Assembly (NCBI RefSeq): GCF_947855115.1
Contig: NZ_CANTZW010000001.1
Location: forward strand, 1-64,000
Length of the DNA: 64,000 bases
Reading direction: 5' to 3'
DNA from: an uncultured Parabacteroides sp.
Lineage (GTDB): Bacteria > Bacteroidota > Bacteroidia > Bacteroidales > Tannerellaceae
Part shown: positions 27,221 to 35,724 of the stretch, piece after piece
Layout: every line of letters begins with the position of its first letter
How positions within the stretch are numbered: the stretch's first letter is position 1
Position numbers and translations under genes: made by a program
The notes under the pieces: generated by a model
Told to the model about the DNA's origin: nothing
The model's input: the letters and a program-made list of their open reading frames with translations, nothing else
Databases searched by the model: none

Positions 27221-28069
27221 CTAATATTTTGAAAACCACTCCTCCTTACTTTTATTGGAATGTCCCCATTCAACACCTTTTTTCTTTGGATTGCAATAGC
27301 GGCAAAATGGCCTGGGCTGAGTGACAAACTCAAAGAAAATCTTTCTATTCAATTTATTAATATTAATAAAATCGCCCTTTGCATATTCAAAATTTAATCC
27401 AAAAGCATTGTTTATTTTTTCGATATAAGCTATTCTTGCACAAGAATACAATCTACCATTCCTTAATTGTAAACAAACTCCTCCATAGGAACAATTCTCA
27501 TAACTTTTCAATGGATTTTGCCTTCCGGAAGGATCAAGAGGATAGTGAAAGAAATGTGAAATCTCAGAAGAAGAGGTATATCGTATAGACCATTTATCCA
27601 TAATGTCATACACTTGCTTATGATGTATATTTATAGGATATTTAGATATACTGATTTGAATAGAGTTAATAGAACATACCTTCCAAAAATTTTCCTGCAT
27701 AGACCGTAACTTTATACCATTGGTAAAAAGCACTATTTTCATTTTAGGGAAATAAAGCCTTGTTAAAATCAGAATCTTCTCTATATCCGGATGAAGTAGT
27801 GGCTCTCCTCCCAACAAATATATTCGATTGAAAAAGCGATGAGCAATCGGGCTAAGAAGTTTAAAGTCCTCTTCTAACTTCTGTAAATCGACAAAATACG
27901 GTTCTGATAAAGGAGAAAAATGATCACAACTCCGGCAATCTAAATTACAATGGTCGGTTACATGAACTTCAAAGGTATTTAAATTCGTCAAGCCTTTTAT
28001 ATAACGAAAACGCTTTATATTCATGAAAGAGAAAAATCTTCTCTTTACATTTTGTACAAATCTATCCAT
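27221..28069 (-). CDS. Radical SAM enzyme in the capsule operon
   Basis: 282 residues. The iron-sulfur motif CNLDCRSC uses cysteines 41, 45 and 48 (CxxxCxxC). The following GGEPLLHPDIEKIL and VLFTNGIKL are radical SAM landmarks. A C-terminal pair (FCRYC near 257-262) could hold an extra cluster as in SPASM or twitch domains, followed by GVEWGHSNKSKEEWF. It lies between the chain-length kinase and the ABC permease. Radical SAM enzymes act on sugars, peptides or lipids; no substrate can be named. It may modify a sugar or a protein partner of export. Confidence 0.82.
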   Translation of the reverse strand: MDRFVQNVKRRFFSFMNIKRFRYIKGLTNLNTFEVHVTDHCNLDCRSCDHFSPLSEPYFVDLQKLEEDFKLLSPIAHRFFNRIYLLGGEPLLHPDIEKILILTRLYFPKMKIVLFTNGIKLRSMQENFWKVCSINSIQISISKYPINIHHKQVYDIMDKWSIRYTSSSEISHFFHYPLDPSGRQNPLKSYENCSYGGVCLQLRNGRLYSCARIAYIEKINNAFGLNFEYAKGDFININKLNRKIFFEFVTQPRPFCRYCNPKKKGVEWGHSNKSKEEWFSKY

Positions 28070-28093
28070 TTTAAACTCCTATTTTACACATTT

Positions 28094-30466
28094 TTATTTT
28101 ACATACCCATTCCCATGAGAATACCCATATTTATGGTGTCTGTAATATCCTGAAAAACCTTTTGTTGCATTCAATATGATAGACAAATTATTATATCTCT
28201 TTTCATCATACCAGCTTTCTACATCAGATAAAAGGTTACGTTCAAACATTCCGGCACGAATGATAAAGAGTGTCTGGTCCGCATACCGATTGACGATAGC
28301 GGCATCAGCTACAATCTCCACAGGAGGGCAATCGACAAACACATAGTCATACTCCTGTCGAACTTCTTCCATCATTTGCTGGAAGCGAGGCACAAACAAC
28401 AACTCCGTAGGATTAGGTGGAAGAGTGCCACAAGGCAGAATGTCTACACAATTTTGTCTGATAACCAATTTCCGATAATCAGCCTCCTGACCACTCAAAT
28501 AATTAGATACTCCATGCTGAGGGCTATCAACATATTCCGACAAAGTTCCTTTGCGCAAATCAAGGTCAATGGCCAAAACTTTTTTATCCTTGATACCCAA
28601 TGCATTTGAAAGGTTAGCCGTAATAAATGTCTTTCCGCTGCCCGGATTGATGGAAGTCAGCATAATCACACGGTGGGAATCCTCAAATCCCAACACGAAC
28701 TCCAAATTGGTACGTACCACACGGAAAGCCTCATTTATAAGGTCTCTATTCTCCTTTTCCACCAATATATGAGGAGAAACAGCCTTTTGCTTTACGCTCT
28801 TCGTGGGCCATTGTACCTTTTTCCTCTTGTCGACAAACGGAATTTCCCCGATAAACGGAATACGGAGGTTCTTCAAATCATCACGTCTGCGCACAGAGGT
28901 ATTGAAGTATTCTTTACCGAATAATATACATATCGGCAACCCTAAACCAAAACAAAAAGCGTAAAATAAAATAACACTACCAATCGGTTCCGTGGGAGCC
29001 ATACTACCATGAGGCGGTTCTATTAACCGTGTATTATAGGCGGTAAAAGCCTGTGAAAGCTCGTTTTCTTCGCGTTTCTGTAACAGAAAGAGATAAAGAG
29101 ACTCCTTTACTTTCTGCTGACGTTCCACAGAAAGCAGGTATTTGGCTTGTTGGGGGTTAGAAGCAATCTTCGCCACCGCATGGTCATAGTTGGAACGTAT
29201 ATTTTGCTGTTGGACATTGAGAATGGCCAATTCATTGTCCAACGACTGAATGATGGTATGGCGTAGAGTAGCCAAGTGTTGGTTTAAATCCATGACCAAC
29301 GGATTCTGAAGAGAGGAGTTGGCCAGATGATTGTTACGACGTAGCAGTATTTCATTGTATTCCTCGATTTGCCTGCCGATGGTGGAGCTACCGACACCTG
29401 AATTGGAAGGCAATAATTGATTCTCATGTCGTCCGTCCATCAGATAACTTCGGATGTAACGTACCATGTAAATCTGATTACTGAGCGTATTAGACTCCTG
29501 TTCGGCTGTATTGGCTTGAGTCATTGCAAGACTTCCCACTTGCTGAACATCGGGCATCAGATTCTCGGACTTATAATTGGATATATCTTGTTCCACACTT
29601 CCCAGTTCCTGCTCTATCACTTCCAAACGGTCTTTGATGAACTCGTTGGTGCTGACGGTTATCTGATTACGATCTTTTATCCAATTCTCATTATATACGG
29701 AAACGAGCGTGTTAAGCACGTCTTCCGCACGGGCAATAGATACATCCCGGTAACTGATGTCTATGATGGTAGAGTTTTTATCGCGCAGTTGGGCTGAAAT
29801 GCGCTTTTTGACAGAATTTGCCGCATCATCTATGCCAGAGCGGGTTATCTTGACCCGTCCGTCTTTATAGTAGGGAGTAGGCAGTACGGTTATGTTTCCG
29901 CATGGAGTCTTCCGGCTTTCTCCCAGTTTCATTTCGATGATAGTTTCGTATGCCTTGTCGTTACGCCGCAAGTCACTCAGTGTAACGGTACTGTCTGAAG
30001 TTGACGTTACCGACAGGGAAGCGGTTTCATTGTCATTCAACTCCGTGAAGATAACGCTAATTGGCCGGTCAATGCCATAAAGGACTTCATCATGAAAAGA
30101 GTTTTCATGCAAATAATTTATCTCCAGATTCAGCCGACGAACAATTTCCCTAGCCACGACCGTATTTTGCAAAGATAGTATCTCATTGGTTATATTTGAG
30201 GAGTTTTGCATGATACCCAGTTCTTTTAACTGCTGTTCCGACGCATTTCCACTGTCATCCTTTGCCTTGATAAGGATGGAAGTCGTACGTGTATATACCT
30301 TAGGTGTCATTTTTAAGTATAAGACCGCTCCCCCCATTGAAATAAGGAGTGATAAGGCAAACCATTTCCAATGATTTACACACAGGAAAAACCAATCTTG
30401 TACATCTAATTTGCTATTGTTGGATGCCGGTTGTCGTTTATCTGTGGCAGGAATGTATCTTTCCAT
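28094..30466 (-). CDS. wzc: Wzc-like chain-length regulator and tyrosine autokinase
   Basis: 790 residues. Wzz-type domain: a membrane helix near 34-53, a long periplasmic coiled region (about 55-495, with stretches such as KDRLEVIEQELGSVEQDIS), and a second helix near 505. The C-terminal kinase (about 570-770) has Walker A NPGSGKTFITANL, Walker A' AIDLDLRKG, and Walker B DYVFVDCPP. A tyrosine-rich tail (GYYRHHKYGYSHGNGYVK) is the usual autophosphorylation cluster. It controls polymer length and export with the Wza-like lipoprotein and is dephosphorylated by the CpsB-type enzyme next door. Confidence 0.92.
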   Translation of the reverse strand: MERYIPATDKRQPASNNSKLDVQDWFFLCVNHWKWFALSLLISMGGAVLYLKMTPKVYTRTTSILIKAKDDSGNASEQQLKELGIMQNSSNITNEILSLQNTVVAREIVRRLNLEINYLHENSFHDEVLYGIDRPISVIFTELNDNETASLSVTSTSDSTVTLSDLRRNDKAYETIIEMKLGESRKTPCGNITVLPTPYYKDGRVKITRSGIDDAANSVKKRISAQLRDKNSTIIDISYRDVSIARAEDVLNTLVSVYNENWIKDRNQITVSTNEFIKDRLEVIEQELGSVEQDISNYKSENLMPDVQQVGSLAMTQANTAEQESNTLSNQIYMVRYIRSYLMDGRHENQLLPSNSGVGSSTIGRQIEEYNEILLRRNNHLANSSLQNPLVMDLNQHLATLRHTIIQSLDNELAILNVQQQNIRSNYDHAVAKIASNPQQAKYLLSVERQQKVKESLYLFLLQKREENELSQAFTAYNTRLIEPPHGSMAPTEPIGSVILFYAFCFGLGLPICILFGKEYFNTSVRRRDDLKNLRIPFIGEIPFVDKRKKVQWPTKSVKQKAVSPHILVEKENRDLINEAFRVVRTNLEFVLGFEDSHRVIMLTSINPGSGKTFITANLSNALGIKDKKVLAIDLDLRKGTLSEYVDSPQHGVSNYLSGQEADYRKLVIRQNCVDILPCGTLPPNPTELLFVPRFQQMMEEVRQEYDYVFVDCPPVEIVADAAIVNRYADQTLFIIRAGMFERNLLSDVESWYDEKRYNNLSIILNATKGFSGYYRHHKYGYSHGNGYVK

Positions 30467-30478
30467 TTTTCTTGTAGG

Positions 30479-31276
30479 CTATTTGATGAAAAGTAAGATG
30501 ATGGATAACAAAAAAGAGGATGTGCTAAACCAAAAGCTGGGTGTGCGCAATGTGTTTGCGTTAAGGCGGGATTGGTTGGCACGCATCTCATTAGGTTCCA
30601 CATAAATCAAATCATTCTGTTGCAGGTAATATACCGGTGAACCGTATAGACTTTCCGTCTGTGTTATATCTACCCGATAAGGTGTCTGTTTACCGTCTTC
30701 CGTACGCAAGACAAGGATATTGTCGCGGCGTCCCTGGATGGTGAGATCTCCGGCCTGCGAGAGAGCTTCGAGCAACGTGATCTGGTCACGGTCTATCAGC
30801 TGGCGACCGGGATTGCCCACCTCTCCCATAACGAAATAACTAATGCCGGCATACTCTACCGTGACGGTCGGATCACGCACCAGCTTTCCGGATAACAACC
30901 TGAATTTTATCAAGTCGGCTACTTCCAGCCGGGTAAGTCCTTCCACACTAATAAGCCCCAGAACCGGCATATCGATCTTTCCATCCTTATTGACTGTATA
31001 GTATGAATTTTGATTGTTATGGTCGACAGTTGACATATTGAAATTATTGAGATTGAACATCTGTACAAGTTCCCGGTCACGACTATATACCACGATACGT
31101 AACCTGTCACCGGGTTTCAACGTTATCTCTTTTGCCTCCTGCAATGCAACGGTCACATTGGGCTGTACATCCTGCAAATACACGACTTTGGTAGGCGTAG
31201 CACAGCCTGACAGAATGAATACGCACGTAACCAACACGAATACATGGTATATGAAAAATTTTTTTAACTGTATCAT
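30479..31276 (-). CDS. wza: Wza-like polysaccharide export lipoprotein
   Basis: 265 residues. Signal peptide with lipobox LSGC near residues 22-25, followed by poly_export domain: LKPGDRLRIVVYSRDRELV, and two SLBB-like segments (GLISVEGLTRLEVADLI, YFVMGEVGNPGRQLIDRDQITLLEAL). A hydrophobic C-terminal helix (FWFSTSSFLLSIILLFI) is present, as in Bacteroidetes versions. It forms the outer-membrane channel for the polymer. A 12-base gap links it to the kinase gene. Confidence 0.9.
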   Translation of the reverse strand: MIQLKKFFIYHVFVLVTCVFILSGCATPTKVVYLQDVQPNVTVALQEAKEITLKPGDRLRIVVYSRDRELVQMFNLNNFNMSTVDHNNQNSYYTVNKDGKIDMPVLGLISVEGLTRLEVADLIKFRLLSGKLVRDPTVTVEYAGISYFVMGEVGNPGRQLIDRDQITLLEALSQAGDLTIQGRRDNILVLRTEDGKQTPYRVDITQTESLYGSPVYYLQQNDLIYVEPNEMRANQSRLNANTLRTPSFWFSTSSFLLSIILLFIK

Positions 31277-31289
31277 GATTGTCTGTTGT

Positions 31290-32015
31290 TTATGATTCGT
31301 TTATTAAAGAACGTAAGGAATCCAACACGCTTTTCCTTACCGGTATGCCAACCATTCGAGCAAAGTTTTCCGGGTGATGTAAATCACTGCCGAGCATGGA
31401 ATAATAACCTTTCTTCAGCAGGGTATGGGCTTTGGCCTGTACCTCCGTCCCGTATGCACCCACAACGGAAGTAAGGTTTAACTGGAATTTGATTCCCCTG
31501 TCATGTAAATCCCGGTAGTCACTCATCGACATATAACGATAGCGTTCCGGATGTGCAAGTATAGGCATGTATCCCTTATATGCTATTTGGTCAAGTAAAT
31601 TTTCAAACCCGAACGGGGGATTGCAACAAAAGGTCTCAACCAGTATTTGACGCCCGTCTATAATGGGAAGTAGATCGCCTTCGTCAAGACGTTGAAAGAA
31701 CAAGGAGTCCAACATATTCTCGGATGCCAGATGCAATGTAACCGGACGCTCTCCACAGTTGTTCCTATACGCAGCAGAAAAAGCAGAAAATTCCCGTTGC
31801 AAATCCGTTGTTTGATTGGGATAATCTTCCATGATATGAGGAGTCAGCCATAAATCCCGTACTCCGATTTTCTCGTAAAAATTTAATGTATGGAGAGCTT
31901 TCTCCAAAGTCACAATTCCATCATCTACCCCAGGGAGGACATGGGAATGATAATCTGTCATTCCGTCCATTATACCACTTTCCAACAAAGTTTGACGTGA
32001 AAATAGAGTCCACAT
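31290..32015 (-). CDS. PHP-type tyrosine phosphatase (CpsB/YwqE-like)
   Basis: 241 residues. PHP fold with the metal ligands visible as DYHSHVLPGVDDG (residues 21-33), TPHIMEDYP, HPERYRYM and GSDLHHPENFA. The family removes phosphate from the Wzc/CpsD-type kinase C-terminal tyrosines, so it resets the export kinase encoded two genes downstream. Start at ATG 32015. The sequence lies 60 bases after the antiterminator gene, probably in the same transcript. Confidence 0.9.
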   Translation of the reverse strand: MWTLFSRQTLLESGIMDGMTDYHSHVLPGVDDGIVTLEKALHTLNFYEKIGVRDLWLTPHIMEDYPNQTTDLQREFSAFSAAYRNNCGERPVTLHLASENMLDSLFFQRLDEGDLLPIIDGRQILVETFCCNPPFGFENLLDQIAYKGYMPILAHPERYRYMSMSDYRDLHDRGIKFQLNLTSVVGAYGTEVQAKAHTLLKKGYYSMLGSDLHHPENFARMVGIPVRKSVLDSLRSLINES

Positions 32016-32077
32016 GAAATTAAATCATAAATTACGTGAAACTACGATAATTTTAGAAGAAACCTTATCTTCCGATC

Positions 32078-32662
32078 TCACAGTAACTGGACAAACTCCG
32101 GTTTCACTTCCACGGACACTGCCAACAAAGTCGGCAATTCCACCAGCAGACGCTTTACCCTCGAACCGCGCACGGTGAGTAGGAAGCCCTCATAACCGTC
32201 TAAGTTGCCGCCCACGATGCGTATCCTATGACGGAGCATGTCCTGGGTAATCTCGTCGGGGCGGTAGAAACGGGGAAACTTGGTGGATTCTACCGCCCGG
32301 ACGAACCGTTTCATGTCGACCTCACGCACGGTCATAGGTACGCGCCTCTTCAGGTAACGGTATTGGAAGGTGCGTACATTTTCCACGATGGGATCAAGGG
32401 CTGAACGGCTTTCATGCACGAATACCAAATCCTGTATGTAGGGTGCTTTTTCTTTTTCTCGCCTCCCGTTGCGAATAACCAATTTCTGTACCATAGGTGT
32501 AAAGTAATCCATTTCCAGTTCTTCCAATATCTTCCAAGCAGGTTCCTTGGCATTAGAACGGCTCAGGTCGCGCATCACAAACCATTGTGCCATGTCATCC
32601 CCCGTCACTTCAGGTACAGGAACGTACACCGTTCCTTTGTTGTCTGACGCATATGTCTCCAT
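32078..32662 (-). CDS. UpxY-family NusG-like antiterminator
   Basis: 194 residues from the ATG at 32662; a TTG five codons upstream is an unlikely start. The NGN domain carries QWFVMRDLSRSNA, LEMDYFTPMVQKL and the RYLKRRVPMTV region, and the C-terminal KOW-like part ends EGFLLTVRGSRVKRLLVELP. UpxY proteins in Bacteroides act on the leader of their own capsule operon to let RNA polymerase pass early terminators. Its place as first gene of the operon matches that role. The partner UpxZ, often the second gene in Bacteroides, is absent here. Confidence 0.88.
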   Translation of the reverse strand: METYASDNKGTVYVPVPEVTGDDMAQWFVMRDLSRSNAKEPAWKILEELEMDYFTPMVQKLVIRNGRREKEKAPYIQDLVFVHESRSALDPIVENVRTFQYRYLKRRVPMTVREVDMKRFVRAVESTKFPRFYRPDEITQDMLRHRIRIVGGNLDGYEGFLLTVRGSRVKRLLVELPTLLAVSVEVKPEFVQLL

Positions 32663-32727
32663 TTTCAGTAAAGGCAAAATTTTCTAATCCTGCAAGCATC
32701 TGTATCTATCAGAAAAACATGCAGTTA

Positions 32728-32735
32728 CAAACATA
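32728..32735 (-). promoter_or_regulatory. Candidate -7 box TATGTTTG for the capsule operon
   Basis: Perfect TAnnTTTG on the minus strand (reads from 32735 to 32728), about 65 bases before the UpxY ATG. No TTG was found at the -33 distance, so it may be a weak promoter or chance. It lies outside the invertible segments. Confidence 0.3.
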
Positions 32736-32836
32736 TCATCTAAAAGTTCGGGCTTTATCCCCGTCATCTTCTTATACATATTTGCCGTCAAAAGATTCAA
32801 TGTACCATCCGTCGCTTCCAGTCGAAAGGTATATCA

Positions 32837-33035
32837 TCTCCGTAAGAGATAAATAATACGACATATATGAACAAAACAGCTCGACAATAAAGACTTCGAT
32901 TTTTTTATCAAGTCTTGTTTGCTCAATAAATAGCTTTACGGTTTCAAGAATTATTCCATTTTGTAATTATTTTTTACTCATTTTTGTAGTCGCTTTTTAT
33001 GTAATTTACACCATGTTATTCATCTCTTACGGAGA
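32837..33035. repeat. Candidate invertible segment 1 (20-bp inverted repeats)
   Basis: The left repeat at 32837-32856 reads TCTCCGTAAGAGATAAATAA and the right repeat at 33016-33035 is its reverse complement with one change (TCTCCGTAAGAGATGAATAA in the same sense), 19 of 20 matches. They bound 159 bp of AT-rich DNA directly upstream of the capsule operon. This spacing and location match the invertible promoters of Bacteroidales capsules. No perfect -7 box was found inside; the best is CATTTTTG on the plus strand at 32979-32986. Confidence 0.7.
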
Positions 33036-33139
33036 GACTATAATTTCCGCTCCACATTATTATCATCTTTGAGCACTCTTACATCTAAGATTATTCCTTA
33101 AAATAAGTCTTCCTTATCAGGAAAATTCTTTTTTGTACT

Positions 33140-33360
33140 TCTCTTCTCAAGAGATAGGTTATCTTGTTATTTTTAATCTAATCATTTAATTATCAAAATA
33201 CTTTTTGTTTCATTCTATTTAATAGAATCCATTTTTACTCAACAAATATTTCTTTTCGCTCAACTGTTTTTGAGCGTGAAACATATTTTTTGTCATTTAT
33301 TGGGTGATTTTCTATATTTTGTATAATTTTGTAACGAAAAATTCATCTCTTGAGAAGAGA
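33140..33360. repeat. Candidate invertible segment 2 (16-bp perfect inverted repeats)
   Basis: The left repeat ends at 33155 (TCTCTTCTCAAGAGAT, 33140-33155) and the right repeat begins at 33345; they are perfect reverse complements over 16 bases and bound about 190 bp. Both repeats share the core AAGAGAT with segment 1. The right end lies 21 bases before the stop of the tyrosine recombinase. Inside is a good plus-strand promoter. A small palindrome at 33212-33228 and a hairpin at 33257-33276 (CGCTCAA / TTGAGCG) also lie inside. Confidence 0.7.
33300..33331 (+). promoter_or_regulatory. Promoter inside invertible segment 2, facing away from the capsule operon
   Basis: A -33 TTG at 33300-33302 and a perfect -7 TAATTTTG at 33324-33331 are 21 bases apart. 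It points rightward, antisense to the recombinase and away from the capsule genes. Inversion of the segment would aim it at UpxY, so the sequenced state may be OFF. Confidence 0.55.
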
Positions 33361-33380
33361 GCATACATTCGCTCAATATG

Positions 33381-34595
33381 TTAGACTCCGTATAAAGATC
33401 TTAAAATCAACCTGTTTGCTTTATCAATAGTAGTAGTATCTAATGAAGCCAGATAGATTCTTGTAGTAGTTTCCGAGCCATGTCCCATACCTTCGCTGAT
33501 TACTGAAATCGGAATATTTTTACTTCGGGCTGCACTGGCCCAAGAATGGCGGGCGACGTAATGAGTCAAAGGAACCGACAAGCCCAGTTCTTTCCCTATG
33601 GCTCTCAAACATCTGTTAATACGATGGGAAGCATTGATATATTGCTTTCTTTCCTCCACACCCGGTCTGACAATGATGGGAAGAAGGTATGGGGATTCGG
33701 AGATATTATAACGATCCACGATCTCTTGCATGCATGGCTCCCATTTTACAAAAAGTTGTTGCCCGGTTTTCTTTCGCCGGTATGAAAGGATACCGTTGTC
33801 AATATCCTTCTTTCTTAAAAATGCCATATCGATCATGGACATCCCCCTTGTATAAAAACTGAAAAGCAACATGTCCCTCGCAAGTCTTCTAGCCGGATGA
33901 AGTGACAGGTCCAGTATTCTGAGCTGTTTTATCACATGCAAGGGAAGGGCCCGTTTCGCTGTCTTCTCGACTCCTGTGTAAACATGTTTGAAAGGGAAAC
34001 GCTGGACAACAAATCCTTTCTCCACGGCACGGTTATAGGTAGCACGCAAAATACGCATGTAAAAGGATATCGTGTTCATGGAGATTTCTTTAGACTTCAG
34101 CCATGCCTCGTATGCGATCATCAGGTCGGAATCCATTTCTTCGAGCGGTACGTCCTTTCCATCCATAAATCGCATGAAACTACTTAGCGTGGAGCTATAG
34201 GTCTCGACAGTCCGTATCTTCCCCAGACGTTTCAAACCATCTATAACCTCCCGCATGAAAACAAAAAAGAAAAGGCCGCAATGCTTACCGTGAAAAGCGG
34301 AAGTCACATCATCGGTGGTGAAAACACCTCCCCTCTGTTCTAGAGCAGCGATGACATTCTTTAACCTTTCAGTATCTTCCGCTATTTTCCTCTCTAATAG
34401 CAATAGATATTGCCGCCTGTCCTCATCCGGCGATGTGATGACAATCCGGGAACGCAGCTTACTCCACTCGGCAGGAAATAGTTTGTAGGAAGTGTTGATC
34501 TGTCTTACCACACGTCCGTGAATTACTTGATAATAAACCGTACCTTCTCTACCATCCACGGAGGAAGGTCTGAACTTAATTTTTACTGTAGCCAT
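33381..34595 (-). CDS. Tyrosine site-specific recombinase, probable capsule promoter invertase
   Basis: 404 residues, full length. An Arm-binding N-terminus (about 1-90), core-binding domain (about 100-200), and catalytic domain. Catalytic residues are visible: Arg in YTRGMSMIDMAF (about 245), Lys in RRKKTGQ, HxxR in HYVARHSW (about 343), His in MGHGSET and the nucleophile Tyr in IYLASLD (about 380). It lies directly beside the two inverted-repeat segments, its stop 21 bases from segment 2. Tyrosine recombinases adjacent to Bacteroidales capsule loci commonly invert local DNA. It could alternatively act at distant sites. Confidence 0.88.
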   Translation of the reverse strand: MATVKIKFRPSSVDGREGTVYYQVIHGRVVRQINTSYKLFPAEWSKLRSRIVITSPDEDRRQYLLLLERKIAEDTERLKNVIAALEQRGGVFTTDDVTSAFHGKHCGLFFFVFMREVIDGLKRLGKIRTVETYSSTLSSFMRFMDGKDVPLEEMDSDLMIAYEAWLKSKEISMNTISFYMRILRATYNRAVEKGFVVQRFPFKHVYTGVEKTAKRALPLHVIKQLRILDLSLHPARRLARDMLLFSFYTRGMSMIDMAFLRKKDIDNGILSYRRKKTGQQLFVKWEPCMQEIVDRYNISESPYLLPIIVRPGVEERKQYINASHRINRCLRAIGKELGLSVPLTHYVARHSWASAARSKNIPISVISEGMGHGSETTTRIYLASLDTTTIDKANRLILRSLYGV

Positions 34596-35169
34596 AAACT
34601 CTCTGATTTAAAATTTTACAGGATGCAAAATTATCAGATACATATGCTTATTAGTTTACACAAAACATTGTATTTCAGAGAATAAGAATCTTATGATGAC
34701 TAAATATAAAAAAGAAGGAAATGCTACGTTGCTTTTTGCCGGAAAAGAGTGTTTTTTTCATAAGATAGGGAGGTCATGAAATCAGACTTTCTTTTTATAT
34801 GTCTGATTTTAAGATATTTAAGCAGCATAAAACACTTGCTTTTATCGCTAGTAAAACGTATATTCGCAAAGGAAAAATCGTTCTTTGACTAATGCAAAAG
34901 AAAACCGAATATAGCAATTCGATCGTTTTTAAATCGAGCATTCTAAAAGCAAGATTGCAACGATCAATGTAACTCTCTAAATCACACGTGTAAACATCCT
35001 AATTCCTCAGTTTGCTACTAAGTGACAAAATGCAAAATATAGCGGACATATGCAGACTTTCCGTTACGAATATATTACCTGTCTATCGTAAAAGGGAATA
35101 CTCTTTTCGTCCTGATACGTGACTGTCATACAACTGTTTGACAAGATCATCAGGTGTTTTATAAAGAAC
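34596..35169. other. Intergenic; recombinase promoter and one hairpin, otherwise nothing
   Basis: A perfect minus-strand -7 box (TAATTTTG, complement at 34626-34633) lies about 31 bases before the recombinase ATG. At 34779-34809 a 9-base stem (AAATCAGAC / GTCTGATTT, 13-base loop) is followed by a short T run and may be a terminator. No coding frame was recognised in the rest. Confidence 0.5.
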
Positions 35170-35598
35170 AGGCAAAAATAATAATCTGACGAATTGCACT
35201 TAATAAACCATGAGCTTCATCAAATAAAATTATACAATCTTCTTCTACCACAGCTTCAAATAGGGATGTTATATTTTTTCCGTATTTCTTTGAAGACTGC
35301 CCATCAGACTGGAGTATGAAACTTGAATAACACGTTTGCCCATAGCTTTTGTTATTGCTTCTGTAGCAATACTTTTTCCTGTTCCAGGCAATCCCTAAAA
35401 GTTAATGGAAATGCAATTACCAGCATCTTTAAGAAATCTATGAAGTCCCCATTCCTCTACGGTTCTAGGTTTATTGAGACAAAATGAAATGACATCCTTT
35501 AATGTGTTGCGCAATTTTTTAGATAAGATTATTCCGTCAAGACTCCATTCCGGTTCTATTGGATAGAATGAAACAGATTGTTTTCTCTTTCCTTATTT
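35170..35598 (-). pseudogene. AAA+ ATPase remnant
   Basis: Reading leftward from about 35590: FYPIEPEWSLDGIILSKKL, then a helical stretch to CISINF, an in-frame TAG, and directly the Walker A GLPGTGKSIATEAITKAMG (about 35370-35394). A frameshift follows; in the next frame appears NITSLFEAVVEEDCIILFDEAHGLLSA, the Walker B region (about 35209-35240). This is a Cdc48-like AAA+ core with at least one stop and one frameshift and no C-terminal half. The upstream end is cut by the group II intron or nearby decay. It is not functional. Confidence 0.75.
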
Positions 35599-35608
35599 TG
35601 GATGTATG

Positions 35609-35683
35609 GTCGGGTAGGTCAGCACCCTTACGGGTGCTTTCCCCCCTAAGAACCGTGCGTGAAAGTTTCCCCTCACACGGCTC
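35609..35683 (-). ncRNA. Group II intron domains V and VI
   Basis: Domain V is the 34-base hairpin at 35650-35683: on the minus strand it begins GAGCCGTGTGAGG and ends CACGCACGGTTC, with the catalytic AGC-type triad near its base. Domain VI follows as a stem of CAGCACCC / GGGTGCT type and a bulged A near the terminal CTACCCGAC. These are the ribozyme core elements for splicing. Confidence 0.85.
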
Positions 35684-35724
35684 AAGCAAACAATATTCCT
35701 TTTTAAATAGAAATACGCTCATAC

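Noticed and set aside
35537..35722. Small leftward frame across the intron 3' end
   Set aside because: It spans domain V/VI and the intron boundary, so it is not a gene.
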